Assembly: GCA_040219275.1 (NCBI GenBank)
Contig: JAVJSU010000007.1
Coordinates: 62,001 to 126,000 of the forward strand
Length of the DNA: 64,000 bases
Direction of reading: 5' to 3'
Origin: JAVJSU01 sp040219275
Lineage (GTDB): Bacteria; Chloroflexota; Anaerolineae; Aggregatilineales; Phototrophicaceae
A program made the translations under genes and the position numbers. Of the stretch, positions 8,585 to 17,385 are shown piece after piece (positions within the stretch are counted from its first letter, which is position 1; each line of letters begins with the position of its first letter). The notes under the pieces are model-generated. The model made no database searches and was not told the DNA's origin. It was given only the letters and a program-made list of their open reading frames with translations.

Positions 8585-8788
8585 TTATTCGGCGGGTGCG
8601 TAGTCGATCTCAACCAATTTCGCCTTGATCGCGTCCCATGTTGCGGGGGTATCCCATTCCACGACGACTTGCTTATCGAGATTGGCGACGACGGTCTTCA
8701 CGCCGGATACTTCACTGACTTCGTTCTGAACGGTGCGGACACAGCCATCACAGCCGATGTTTGGCACGCTGAATGTTTTGCTTTCCAT
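8585..8788 (-). CDS. Heavy-metal-associated (HMA) domain protein, CopZ-like
   Basis: A 67-residue single HMA domain with a ferredoxin-like pattern. The metal-binding loop carries C13-D-G-C16 in 'NIGCDGC', and the C-terminal strand ends 'IDYAPAE'. CopZ/Atx1-type proteins shuttle Cu(I) to copper-transporting ATPases. AAGGAG lies 9 nt before the ATG. No copper ATPase or CsoR gene is adjacent, so copper specificity is a family-based inference. Confidence 0.88.
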   Translation of the reverse strand: MESKTFSVPNIGCDGCVRTVQNEVSEVSGVKTVVANLDKQVVVEWDTPATWDAIKAKLVEIDYAPAE

Positions 8789-9008
8789 GTGGAGAGTCTC
8801 CTTAAAATAATCGAACTTTTAAAACGAGATTTTAGATAATAGACAGTTTTCAGCAATCGTCATTAGAAAGGACAGGATTAGCCAGCGAAAACTTACCCCA
8901 AGTATATCATCACCCATGCGCTATAGAGATGCGCTAAATGGCGTATATCTAACCTGAGAAAATGGGTATGATTAATTGTATTCGTCATACGTGTGGGAAA
9001 TTTGACCG

Positions 9009-9650
9009 ATGGTGCGTGTATTGCTGGTAGAAGATCACAATTTGGTGAGGCAGGGGACGCGCATGTATCTGGAAAGTCGCGGTGTGGACATCATCGGCGA
9101 GGCGACCAACGGGCGTGACGCGGTTCAGATGGCGCGGGAACTTCAGCCGGATGTCATCGTCATGGATATTCATCTGCCGGAACTTACCGGCGTGGAGGCA
9201 ACTCGCAGAATCCGGCATGATAACGATGCGGTGCGCGTCCTCGTATTGACGGCGTATAATGATCCTGCTTATGTCAACGCTTTATTGGAAGCGGGCGCGG
9301 ACGGGTACATCCTCAAAACGGCAGAATTGAGCGAATTATATAACGCTCTGCTAGAAGTGGCGGCGGGACATAGCGCATTCGATAGCTTGCTTCTACAAAA
9401 AGCCACTCAACAGAGAGCCGATCTGCCCGCCCAGATAGAAGGACTGACAGATCGGGAAATTGAAGTGCTCGCGCAAGCCGGGCATGGATTGACGAACAAG
9501 GAAATCGGCAAACGCCTGTTTATCTCTGATCGCACTGTGCAGGGACATCTCAAAAATATCTACGAGAAGCTCGGCGTGACCACGCGTACAGAAGCCGTCG
9601 CGCTGGCACTGAAACATGGCATCATTACGCTGGACGATGCGCCTCGCTAA
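9009..9650 (+). CDS. NarL/FixJ-type response regulator
   Basis: 213 residues. The receiver domain (residues ~2-120) has acidic residues E8/D9, the phosphoacceptor D53 in 'IVMDIHLPEL', and the conserved lysine in 'YILKTAEL'. The LuxR-type helix-turn-helix (~145-205) reads 'LTDREIEVLAQAGHGLTNKEIGKRL'. It binds DNA when phosphorylated by a histidine kinase. No kinase gene is adjacent, so it is an orphan. It converges with, and overlaps by 4 nt, the GlcG/HbpS-like gene. Confidence 0.93.
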   Translation: MVRVLLVEDHNLVRQGTRMYLESRGVDIIGEATNGRDAVQMARELQPDVIVMDIHLPELTGVEATRRIRHDNDAVRVLVLTAYNDPAYVNALLEAGADGYILKTAELSELYNALLEVAAGHSAFDSLLLQKATQQRADLPAQIEGLTDREIEVLAQAGHGLTNKEIGKRLFISDRTVQGHLKNIYEKLGVTTRTEAVALALKHGIITLDDAPR

Positions 9651-10051
9651 AGTGTGGCGATCCCATGCTTTGCGTAGTCGATGTCTTCTTCGCTAGAAAG
9701 TCCGCTCACGCCAACCGCGCCGACGATCTGCCCTTCATGGAAGACCGGCACACCGCCTCCCCACGAAACATAGCGCAATTCACCGAAATTGGTCATCGGG
9801 AAGCCCTCACTTTTGGAGCGTTCGCCCAATGTGGCGCTTTCGATTTGCTCACGGGCGGCGCTATAGGCTTTGTTCTGGGCGATCATGATGGACGGCAAAC
9901 GGCATCCATCGGTGCGTAAAAATGCCAGCAACTCGCCGTGTGCGTCTACTACTGCAACCGCGAGACCATCGCTGTTTTTATCGGCACGCACGCGAATCGC
10001 ATCGACGATTTTATGGGCATCCGTGTGGGATAATGTGTAAACCTGATTCAT
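9647..10051 (-). CDS. GlcG/HbpS-like (DUF336) protein
   Basis: 134 residues from the ATG at 10051, chosen because AAAAGGA precedes it on the minus strand; the longer frame to 10126 runs into a hairpin repeat. The sequence shows the family pattern: 'GLAVAVVDAHGELLAFLRTDG', 'IMIAQNKAYSAA', 'GGVPVFHEGQIVGAVGVSGLSSEEDIDYAKHG'. HbpS binds heme in Streptomyces; GlcG lies in glycolate operons. Which role applies here is not evident. Its stop overlaps the response-regulator stop region. Confidence 0.85.
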   Translation of the reverse strand: MNQVYTLSHTDAHKIVDAIRVRADKNSDGLAVAVVDAHGELLAFLRTDGCRLPSIMIAQNKAYSAAREQIESATLGERSKSEGFPMTNFGELRYVSWGGGVPVFHEGQIVGAVGVSGLSSEEDIDYAKHGIATL

Positions 10052-10100
10052 GTTATCGTCCTTTTGTAAGAAGTAAATAATTTGGCGAATCCTTAAATAC

Positions 10101-10141
10101 TCCCCATCCCCTAGCCCCTTCCCCACTGCTTAAGGAAGGGG
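10101..10141. repeat. C-rich interspersed hairpin repeat, copy 1
   Basis: A C-rich tract (CCCCATCCCCTAGCCCC) leads into arms CCCCTTCC and GGAAGGGG with an 11-nt loop. Two related elements occur at 15420-15480 and 35978-36014 in this window. It lies immediately upstream of the GlcG-like gene. Confidence 0.7.
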
Positions 10142-10254
10142 AATCACGTCTTCCCCTATGAAATGGGGCAGATTTAGATAAGGGTTTTTTGCAATCCAAC
10201 TTCTAAAATGCTACCCGACTAACCCGCTTTTTTCTGACAAACTGTAATACTGAT

Positions 10255-10992
10255 TTAAAAAAGTGGCTCAGACATCGGGCGCATACCGATCAACGGAATA
10301 CGTGATTTCGGTGATTGTTTGGCGGCGAACACGACAGCATCGGCGACGCTTTCCGCTTCCAGCATGTCATCAAGATAGGGTGCGCCTTCTTCGCGTCCGG
10401 TGCCGAATGCAAAATGGGTATCCACACCACCGGGCGCGATAATACTGACCTTCACGCCTTTTTCGCGGACTTCATGATCGAGTGCCTGCATAAAGCCGAC
10501 CTGTGCAAACTTGGTGGCGCAATAAACCGCTTCGTTCGCAAAACCGTGTAAGCCTGCCTGTGATGACACGGTGATGACCGACCCCGCGCCACGACTTAGC
10601 ATTCCGGGCAAAAAGGCATGGGTGCATAAGTAGGTACTGCGGACGTTGGTAATCATCATCCAGTCGTAATCTTCGACGGTGGTTTCTACCAGCGGGGCAT
10701 AACGGGCGACTCCGGCATTGTTCACCAGAATATCGACCTGACCGAACGCGCCAAAGGTCGTTTCCGCGAGACGAGCCACGTCTTTTTCGTCGGCGACATC
10801 GGCTTTAACGGCGAGGGCTTTCACGCCATAGTCGGATTCGATCTCGGCGGCGAGGGCGTTGAGTTCCTCTTCCGTGCGTGAGGTCACGACGACGTTCACA
10901 CCTTCTTTCGCTAGCGCGAAGGCACATGCCTTGCCGATACCTCTGCTTGCGCCGGTAATCACGGCGACCTGTCCTGAAATATCCATTGCCAT
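10255..10992 (-). CDS. Short-chain dehydrogenase/reductase
   Basis: 245 residues, a classical SDR: cofactor loop 'TGASRGIGKA' (residues ~13-22), 'NNAG' structural motif, catalytic serine in 'VSSQAG', and the Y-x3-K pair in 'YCATK'. It is probably NADP(H)-dependent given the basic residue after the first strand ('VTSRTEEE'). It resembles 3-oxoacyl-ACP reductase/FabG-like members but has no fatty-acid genes around it. AGGAG stands 8 nt before the ATG. The substrate is unknown. Confidence 0.92.
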   Translation of the reverse strand: MAMDISGQVAVITGASRGIGKACAFALAKEGVNVVVTSRTEEELNALAAEIESDYGVKALAVKADVADEKDVARLAETTFGAFGQVDILVNNAGVARYAPLVETTVEDYDWMMITNVRSTYLCTHAFLPGMLSRGAGSVITVSSQAGLHGFANEAVYCATKFAQVGFMQALDHEVREKGVKVSIIAPGGVDTHFAFGTGREEGAPYLDDMLEAESVADAVVFAAKQSPKSRIPLIGMRPMSEPLF

Positions 10993-11093
10993 AGTGTTTT
11001 CTCCTGTGGTTGTAACACTCTAATTTTGTAATTTCGTCTTATAAGCATAACAAACCCCGCGTTATCTCACACGGGATTGGTTATGTGCCGATA

Positions 11094-12401
11094 TTATGTG
11101 CGCTCACCAAACGGAAATTGCAGGCGTTTTTCTACGCGTTGGCGTAAATCCCGCAACCCGCCGCGAACAATCGCCGTGCCCATCAGCGCCGGAGTCATGA
11201 CGCGCATCATATCTGCGGGGAATTGACGGGTGATAAAGCGCCCCAGAACGTCTTGCATCAGCGGATCATTCATCAGCCATTGCTGGAATTGTTCCGGCAT
11301 TTCCTGACGATTGAAGAAGCTCAGATCAACGCGATTCAGCAAGGATTTATACATCGCGTAGGTTTTGATGCGGGCGGTTTCGTCGTACCAGTCGAGCGCC
11401 TCATCCCATGATTTTTCACCACGATGCCAGTAATCAATCGCCCATGCCAGCGCCTTCGCCGTGAAGACCGCGTTATAGATTCCCTGTCCGTCGAGCGGGT
11501 CTTTCTGATGATAGGCATCTCCGGTGAGTGCCCAGCCATCCCCGCCCGGTTGACGGTAAAAGTTGCTGACGCGCTTCATCCCGCGCACCGTTGTGACCAT
11601 GTCCGCGTCGACGATTCGTGCCGCAATTTGAGGCTGTTTGAGGAGCATCCGCTCGTAAAAGGCTTCGATCTCGCCCGCTGTCGCATCGACCACATCAGCA
11701 CGCCCTTCAACCGCAATCACCGTTTGACTGTCGGCGCTATCCATCACCAGATAACCGACTCCTGCCTCGCCTTCATAAGCGACAGAAACCGGATTGCCTG
11801 TGGCATCATACGGCAGGACGTTTTTCCAGTAGGCGTAATAAATCGACGTGGGCAACTCGGTGTGTTCATCGCGGATTTCTGCCTCGGTTTTGCGGGCGAC
11901 AAGGCTGTATCGTCCATCTGCGCCGACGACCAACTTCGCCGTGAGCGTAAGTTCTTCGCCTGCCGCATTTTTGCCGATGATGCCGTTCACCCGCTCATCC
12001 TCGCGCAGAAGATCGGTCACATGGAAGCTATCCCACGCGGTCACGCTCTCGTAGCGTTGCGCCGTGTTCCAGAGGGCATGGTCAAAGCGGGCGCGGTCAA
12101 TCGCGTAGGCATAGGCGCGTCCGTCCACGGTGGGGATGGGGAAACCTGCCTCGAAGCCTGCGCCAGAAAAATGGACTTTTTCGATTTTGGGCGTGTTACG
12201 GGCGTATTCGTCTTCATCCGCGCCGATTTCATCGAGCAGGGTCATGGTGGAGGCGTAAATAATGGGGGAGGAGACCGCCGGTAAGCTCGGAAAGGTTGAG
12301 CGTTCGACAATTAGGGTGCGGATGCCCCGCTTGCCCAATCGCGCCGCCAATGTCGACCCCGCCGGACGACCCCCCACGATAATCACATCATACTCAGTCA
12401 C
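11094..12401 (-). CDS. FAD-dependent monooxygenase / geranylgeranyl-reductase-like flavoprotein
   Basis: 435 residues with a GTG start at 12401. The FAD-binding Rossmann motif is 'VIIVGGRPAGSTLAARL' (residues 5-21), the middle motif is 'VVGADGRYS', and the ribityl-binding motif is 'LTGDAYHQKDPLDGQG' (near residue 310). This places it in the PHBH-like/geranylgeranyl reductase superfamily of single-component flavoenzymes. A helical C-terminal region follows. It lies 100 nt downstream of nothing obviously co-regulated; the SDR gene follows in the same direction after ~100 nt and might share a pathway. Confidence 0.88.
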   Translation of the reverse strand: MTEYDVIIVGGRPAGSTLAARLGKRGIRTLIVERSTFPSLPAVSSPIIYASTMTLLDEIGADEDEYARNTPKIEKVHFSGAGFEAGFPIPTVDGRAYAYAIDRARFDHALWNTAQRYESVTAWDSFHVTDLLREDERVNGIIGKNAAGEELTLTAKLVVGADGRYSLVARKTEAEIRDEHTELPTSIYYAYWKNVLPYDATGNPVSVAYEGEAGVGYLVMDSADSQTVIAVEGRADVVDATAGEIEAFYERMLLKQPQIAARIVDADMVTTVRGMKRVSNFYRQPGGDGWALTGDAYHQKDPLDGQGIYNAVFTAKALAWAIDYWHRGEKSWDEALDWYDETARIKTYAMYKSLLNRVDLSFFNRQEMPEQFQQWLMNDPLMQDVLGRFITRQFPADMMRVMTPALMGTAIVRGGLRDLRQRVEKRLQFPFGERT

Positions 12402-12488
12402 AATAAGTCACTTTCTGCTAACGATACATCACTTTAGTGAAGGTTAGCACAAATGGCTTAAATGGGGATGAGTGTGGGGGAATGATTT

Positions 12489-13328
12489 TTAGCCAACCTT
12501 TTCCAGCAATTTTTGATCTAATGCGACGATGTAATCACGTCCATAGGTATCGTTTTCTAGCGTGGCGATAAGGTGTTCGGGCAAGTCTTGCTCAACTTCT
12601 TTGCTGGAGGATGCCGCGCCGAGCGCAATCGTGGCAACGGTATCCACATCACCAGCGTAATCAATACACGCCTTGAGTAAATCACTCATGCGGTCATAAT
12701 TCTTTACGGCAGTAATCGCCGCCTTGACGCTCATCCATCCTTTTGACCGGACTTTGCCATGCCATGTATCCGCCCAATCGCCCTCGACGTGCGCTTCGAT
12801 GAATTTTCCAAGATCGTGTTTTGCGCCGAGATCATACAGAAAATAATGCGCCATGAGTGCCGATGCGATACCTGCATTGATTCCGTCCGGTGTGTTGTGG
12901 GTGATGGCAGATTGAATGCGGGACTTTTCGATAACTTCTTCAATAGTAGGGAAGATGCCAATCGGAATTGCCCGCATTGCCGCGCCACTTTTATCACTGG
13001 TGGGAATGATCTTCTGCAAAAATTCGTCGCCATCGTTGATCTGCCGTAAAAAGGCGTGAAAACTGCTGGCATAGCCTTCACGCGGGTCACGCTTAAAGAC
13101 ATCAACAAAGCGAACCGCTAAATTTTGGGGTGTCCAGTCCTCTCCACTGAGGATAGCTTCCGCGATTGCTAATGTCATCTGCGTATCATCGGTATAGTTG
13201 CCGGGGCGGGTACTGTGGCGCGGATGTTTTACATAACGCCCTAAATTATTGAATTGGGTTATCAGTTGTTTGTTGACATATTCAAAGCCAGCGCCATATG
13301 CGTCGCCAACTGCGAGTTCGAGTAACAT
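12489..13328 (-). CDS. ADP-ribosylglycohydrolase (DraG/ARH family)
   Basis: 279 residues. The family's metal ligands are visible: 'GDAYGAGFEY' at the N-terminus, 'YTDDTQMTLAIAEAIL' (residues ~46-61), and 'AGDVDTVATIALGA' (near residue 230). These bind two Mg2+ or Mn2+ and remove ADP-ribose from proteins or metabolites. AAGGAG precedes the ATG. No ADP-ribosyltransferase is found nearby, so the partner substrate is unknown. Confidence 0.92.
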   Translation of the reverse strand: MLLELAVGDAYGAGFEYVNKQLITQFNNLGRYVKHPRHSTRPGNYTDDTQMTLAIAEAILSGEDWTPQNLAVRFVDVFKRDPREGYASSFHAFLRQINDGDEFLQKIIPTSDKSGAAMRAIPIGIFPTIEEVIEKSRIQSAITHNTPDGINAGIASALMAHYFLYDLGAKHDLGKFIEAHVEGDWADTWHGKVRSKGWMSVKAAITAVKNYDRMSDLLKACIDYAGDVDTVATIALGAASSSKEVEQDLPEHLIATLENDTYGRDYIVALDQKLLEKVG

Positions 13329-13522
13329 GCTTTCTCCTTTGATTTTCGCCAGTGTATCATAAAAGTTCTTAAAGGGTCAAAACTCTTTTCTGATTTTGAA
13401 CTTCCCCACTTCGATCTTCAAACTTCCTACGAAATCTCAATCTTCCAATCTTGTTATTTTGCCCACACATATGATACGATAACGGTTCATGAGGGTTCAA
13501 GTTTAATCAGAGTCATGCAATT

Positions 13523-13543
13523 AGAACGAAAGTTCTGTATAAT
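13523..13543 (+). promoter_or_regulatory. GAAC-N4-GTTC dyad abutting a -10 box
   Basis: A perfect inverted repeat, AGAAC-GAAA-GTTCT (13523-13536), ends 1 nt before TATAAT (13538-13543). It lies about 35 nt upstream of the first ABC exporter gene. GAAC-N4-GTTC is the core of the Gram-positive-type LexA (SOS) box; whether the LexA of this organism uses it is unknown. Its position would block RNA polymerase if bound. Confidence 0.55.
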
Positions 13544-13578
13544 AGATAAGCATTCAAGACACAAGAGGGATTTGCGGT

Positions 13579-15375
13579 ATGTCTATTGTTCAAGGTGAAT
13601 TCACCGTCAGGGACGATTATCAATATAATCGCTCATCGCCCGTTCGCTGGATTCTTTCACACGTCTGGCGTTATAAGCATCTGCTAATCGCCAACATTCT
13701 CCTATTTCTGGTCGCGTGGTCTACCTTTGCCTATTCACAACGGCTGATCGGTGACGCGGCGGAAGAGATCATCAGCCCAACATCCAGAGGGTTACTCTCG
13801 GTGGCGCTGTTGATTTTGTTTTTGCGCTGTCTGGATGCGATCACCAGCTTGGGCGGATCGCTGGCGTTAGAGACCATTGCCCAGAGCCTCGCACGGGATA
13901 GCCGACAGGAACTGTATACCAGCCTGTTGGGTAAAAGCCAGACGTTCCACAACCGGCAACGCGTCGGTGATATTATGGCGCGCTCAACCGATGACATTAA
14001 TCAGATGAACGGCATGATAAACCCCGGCGTGCTCTTCATTGGTGACACGGTCATGGGGATTTTGATGCCACTGACGTTGATCGCCACGATTGATTTGCGT
14101 CTGATGGTTGTGCCTGTGATTTTTGTAAGCGCATATGTCGTCACCGTGCGGAGTTATTCACGCCGATTACAACCGGTGGTGAACAGCCAACGAGAAGCGT
14201 TCGGCGCGATGAATGCTGGACTTGAGGAGACGATTTCCGGTATTGAGGTGGTCAAAGCCAGTGCCCGTGAAGATTTGGAACGGGTGAAATTTTATCGGAC
14301 TGCGCGTGAATATCGGGAACACTTCGCACAACAGGGACGGGTCGAAGCGACCTATCTGCCGATGCTCTTTTATGGGTTTGCGCTCGGCTTCACCTTTTTG
14401 CACGCGGTCTATCTGAACCGCATCGACATCATTAGCGTGCCGGACATCATCGCGGTGATGGCACTCATGGCGATTCTGCGCTTCCCGATCTTCGTCTCGG
14501 TTTTTTCGTTCTCGCTGATTCAACTCGGTATCGCCAGCGCCACACGCGTGCTCAAGATCATCAATACAGAAACAGAAATGGATGAAAATGAAGGCGGTCA
14601 TGCCGCAGAGATTCAAGGGGATATCCGCTTTGAGAACGTCTCCTTTGGTGATGAACTCGGCATGGTGCTGGAAAACATCAGCTTCCATGTTAAGCAGGGA
14701 ACGACTCTCGCCATTGTCGGGCAAACCGGAAGCGGTAAGAGCAAGCTGACGGAACTGATTAACCGGACGTTTGATGTGACTGAAGGGCGCGTGCTGATTG
14801 ACGGCGTGGATGTCCGCGAGTGGAGTATGCAATCGCTCCGGTCACAAATTTCGCGCATTGAGCAGGATGTCTTTTTGTTCTCGCGCACGTTAGCGGAAAA
14901 TATCGCGTTTGGTGCGCCTAATGCAACGCAAGAGCAGATCGAACAGGCGGCGAAAGAAGCACAGGCGCATGAGTTCATCAAGGGCTTCGCGGAAGGCTAT
15001 GAGACGAAAGTCGGCGAACGTGGCGTAACACTTTCCGGTGGGCAACGTCAGCGGATCGCTTTGGCGCGTACGTTTTTGAGCAATCCGCACATCTTGATTC
15101 TGGATGATTCGACGAGTGCCATCGACAGCGCCACCGAGGACGAAATCCAGAAAGCAATTAATCGCGCTCAAGAGGGACGGACAATGTTGATTATTACGCA
15201 TCGCCTGTCGCAGATTCGCTGGGCGGATCAAATTATGGTGCTGGATAAAGGGCGGGTGATCGCTTATGGCACGCATGAAGAATTGCTCCAGAAATCGCCC
15301 GAATATCGGCGCATTTTCGCCCGTTATGATACCGCCCTCCCGCCGATACAGGAGCCACTTGTCGCGGGGGATTAG
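13579..15375 (+). CDS. Heterodimeric ABC exporter subunit A (degenerate catalytic site)
   Basis: 598 residues: six-helix transmembrane domain (~35-330) and a nucleotide-binding domain (~345-590). Walker A is 'GQTGSGKS', the signature is 'LSGGQRQRIAL', and Walker B ends 'LILDDSTSAID'. The catalytic glutamate after Walker B is replaced by Asp, as in the degenerate subunit of TM287/288 and BmrCD-type exporters. It probably pairs with the product of the next gene (145 nt downstream, same strand). Substrates of such exporters are mostly drugs or lipids; none can be named here. Confidence 0.93.
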   Translation: MSIVQGEFTVRDDYQYNRSSPVRWILSHVWRYKHLLIANILLFLVAWSTFAYSQRLIGDAAEEIISPTSRGLLSVALLILFLRCLDAITSLGGSLALETIAQSLARDSRQELYTSLLGKSQTFHNRQRVGDIMARSTDDINQMNGMINPGVLFIGDTVMGILMPLTLIATIDLRLMVVPVIFVSAYVVTVRSYSRRLQPVVNSQREAFGAMNAGLEETISGIEVVKASAREDLERVKFYRTAREYREHFAQQGRVEATYLPMLFYGFALGFTFLHAVYLNRIDIISVPDIIAVMALMAILRFPIFVSVFSFSLIQLGIASATRVLKIINTETEMDENEGGHAAEIQGDIRFENVSFGDELGMVLENISFHVKQGTTLAIVGQTGSGKSKLTELINRTFDVTEGRVLIDGVDVREWSMQSLRSQISRIEQDVFLFSRTLAENIAFGAPNATQEQIEQAAKEAQAHEFIKGFAEGYETKVGERGVTLSGGQRQRIALARTFLSNPHILILDDSTSAIDSATEDEIQKAINRAQEGRTMLIITHRLSQIRWADQIMVLDKGRVIAYGTHEELLQKSPEYRRIFARYDTALPPIQEPLVAGD

Positions 15376-15419
15376 TAGGCGCAAGACCTACATTTTGGGA
15401 ACAATTGAGGTAGTTAAGC

Positions 15420-15480
15420 AATCCCCCCTCTAAATCTCCCCCTCCTTGAGAATCGGGGAGGGGGTTGGAGGGAGGGGATT
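15420..15480. repeat. C-rich interspersed hairpin repeat, copy 2
   Basis: Long imperfect palindrome between the two exporter genes: it begins ATCCCCCCTC and ends GGAGGGGATT, with inner arms CTCCCCCTCC and GGGGAGGGGG around a ~9-nt loop. It is related to the elements near 10.1 kb and 36.0 kb. In RNA it would form a strong stem that could set the ratio of the two subunits. Confidence 0.75.
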
Positions 15481-15519
15481 TTATCAACCCTAGAACATCT
15501 AACAGGAGAGACCTGAACT

Positions 15520-17328
15520 ATGGGCTTCATCATGGACGGCTTGGATGCCGAAGAATATGATCGCCAATATACCGACTGGACGCTCGTTAAGCGCATCGGT
15601 GTATTTTTTTCAGCGGAATGGCGACGGATCGCGGTGGTAGCGACTGCCATCGTGCTCAGTTCGTTGATGAGTACGGCGCTCCCGATTGTTATTTCGGAGA
15701 GTGTGGATCAACTTCAGCTTGACCCGACGGTGAATCGTCTGCTTACGCTGACGGCTGTTATCACCGCGCTCGGTTTTATGACGTGGCTATTTGGCGCGAC
15801 ACGGCAATGGCTTTCTGCCGCCGCGATTGGCAACATCGTGCTCAAATTGCGCGAGACAGCATTTGAGGCGGTCTTGAAGCGTGATTTGTCGTTTTACGAT
15901 CAATTTCCGTCCGCAAAGATTGTGAGTCGCGTCACGTCGGATACGCAAGCGTTTTCGCAGGTTGTCTCGCTGACCACCGAGCTACTCAGTCAAATTTTGC
16001 TCATTTTTCTGCTGGTCGGGTACCTGTTCACCGTCAATGTTGAACTGACCTTCGTGACGCTGGCGATTTCACCGTTTATCGTAATTGTCGCGCTTGGTTT
16101 CCGGCGCATTGCGCGTGATACGATCACCCAATCGCGCCGTGTGAACGCTGTCGTGAATGCTCATGTGCAGGAAACAGTCAGCGGCATCAGTGTCGCCAAG
16201 ACGTTCCGGCAGGAGCAAGCTGTTTACGATCAATTTATTGACGTGAACAACCAATCTTTCGGCATTAATCTGCGGACGGGTTACACCTTCAGCAGTATCT
16301 TCCCGATTTTGAACCTGATCGCCGCGCTTGGCTCCGGTGCGCTGGTTTATTTTGGCGGGGTGCGGGCGCAAGAAGGCGTGATTAGTGCCGGTGAGTGGTA
16401 TTTGTTCATTCAGGGTCTGGCGATGTTCTGGTTCCCGTTGACCAGTATTTCATCCTTCTGGAGTCAATTTCAACTCGGTTTGGCGGCAGGCGAGCGGGTC
16501 TTCGCGCTGATTGATGCCGAACCTCGTGTTGTGCAGACTGATTCACAGACGCTCGGTGACATCAAAGGTGATATTCGCTTCGATCATATGAACTTCCATT
16601 ACAACGAGAATGAACCCGTGCTGGTCGATTTTTCGTTGCACATCAAAGCGGGCGAAACACTCGCGCTGGTCGGGCATACAGGTAGTGGTAAATCGAGCAT
16701 CGGTAAGTTGGTTGCGCGTTTCTATGAGTATCAGGACGGCGATCTCTACATCGACGATCACGACATCCGCACGCTCGACCTGAGCCATTATCGTGCCAAG
16801 CTAGGCATCGTTACGCAGTCGCCATTTCTGTTTGATGGCACGGTGCGCGAGAATATCCGCTATGGTAAAGAAGACGCGACTGATGCAGAAGTCGAACATT
16901 TCGCCCATCTGGTGGCGGGTGGTGATTGGCTGGCGACCCTGCCCAACGGCTTAGATACCGAAGTCGGCGAGCGCGGAAGTAGTCTGTCGATGGGTCAACG
17001 CCAATTGGTGACAATTGCCCGTGTGATGCTTCAAAATCCGTCGATCTTCATTCTGGATGAAGCCACCGCCAGCGTCGATCCGCTTACGGAAACGCTGATC
17101 CAAGAGGGTTTGGAGCAAGTGCTGGAAAACCGGACGAGTATCGTCATCGCCCATCGCCTGTCGACGGTGAAAAATGCGGATCGCATCATCGTGCTGAAGC
17201 AGGGCGAGATCATCGAAGAGGGCAATCACGATCAACTGCTGGTGTCTGGCGGGCATTATGCCGAACTCTATAACACCTACTTCCGCCATCAATCGCTGGA
17301 ATACATCGAGACGGCGGGGAGTTTTTAG
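15520..17328 (+). CDS. Heterodimeric ABC exporter subunit B (consensus catalytic glutamate)
   Basis: 602 residues with a six-helix membrane domain (~40-330) and a C-terminal ATPase domain. Walker A is 'GHTGSGKSS', the signature is 'LSMGQRQLVTIAR' (Met in place of the usual Gly), and Walker B ends 'FILDEATASVD' with the catalytic Glu. A non-consensus signature in the subunit with intact Walker B complements the Asp in subunit A, giving one active and one degenerate ATP site in the dimer. The pair forms a type IV exporter in the cytoplasmic membrane. Confidence 0.93.
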   Translation: MGFIMDGLDAEEYDRQYTDWTLVKRIGVFFSAEWRRIAVVATAIVLSSLMSTALPIVISESVDQLQLDPTVNRLLTLTAVITALGFMTWLFGATRQWLSAAAIGNIVLKLRETAFEAVLKRDLSFYDQFPSAKIVSRVTSDTQAFSQVVSLTTELLSQILLIFLLVGYLFTVNVELTFVTLAISPFIVIVALGFRRIARDTITQSRRVNAVVNAHVQETVSGISVAKTFRQEQAVYDQFIDVNNQSFGINLRTGYTFSSIFPILNLIAALGSGALVYFGGVRAQEGVISAGEWYLFIQGLAMFWFPLTSISSFWSQFQLGLAAGERVFALIDAEPRVVQTDSQTLGDIKGDIRFDHMNFHYNENEPVLVDFSLHIKAGETLALVGHTGSGKSSIGKLVARFYEYQDGDLYIDDHDIRTLDLSHYRAKLGIVTQSPFLFDGTVRENIRYGKEDATDAEVEHFAHLVAGGDWLATLPNGLDTEVGERGSSLSMGQRQLVTIARVMLQNPSIFILDEATASVDPLTETLIQEGLEQVLENRTSIVIAHRLSTVKNADRIIVLKQGEIIEEGNHDQLLVSGGHYAELYNTYFRHQSLEYIETAGSF

Positions 17329-17334
17329 GACAAA

Positions 17335-17372
17335 CAAAAAGGGACATGGTAACTTCTACCATGTCCCCTTTT
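17335..17372. terminator. Bidirectional terminator after the ABC exporter
   Basis: Arms GGGACATGGTA and TACCATGTCCC with a 5-nt loop, flanked by A and T runs. It ends both the exporter operon and the convergent PA14/SH3b gene. Confidence 0.9.
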
Positions 17373-17385
17373 CATATATTATGTG

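Noticed and set aside
11424..12284. A 286-residue plus-strand frame opposite the FAD-dependent oxidoreductase
   Set aside because: It is a mirror of a strongly supported flavoprotein gene; high GC in the third codon position of the real gene keeps the antisense frame open.
14167..14832. A 221-residue minus-strand frame inside the first ABC exporter gene
   Set aside because: Antisense shadow; the plus-strand frame contains all ABC motifs.
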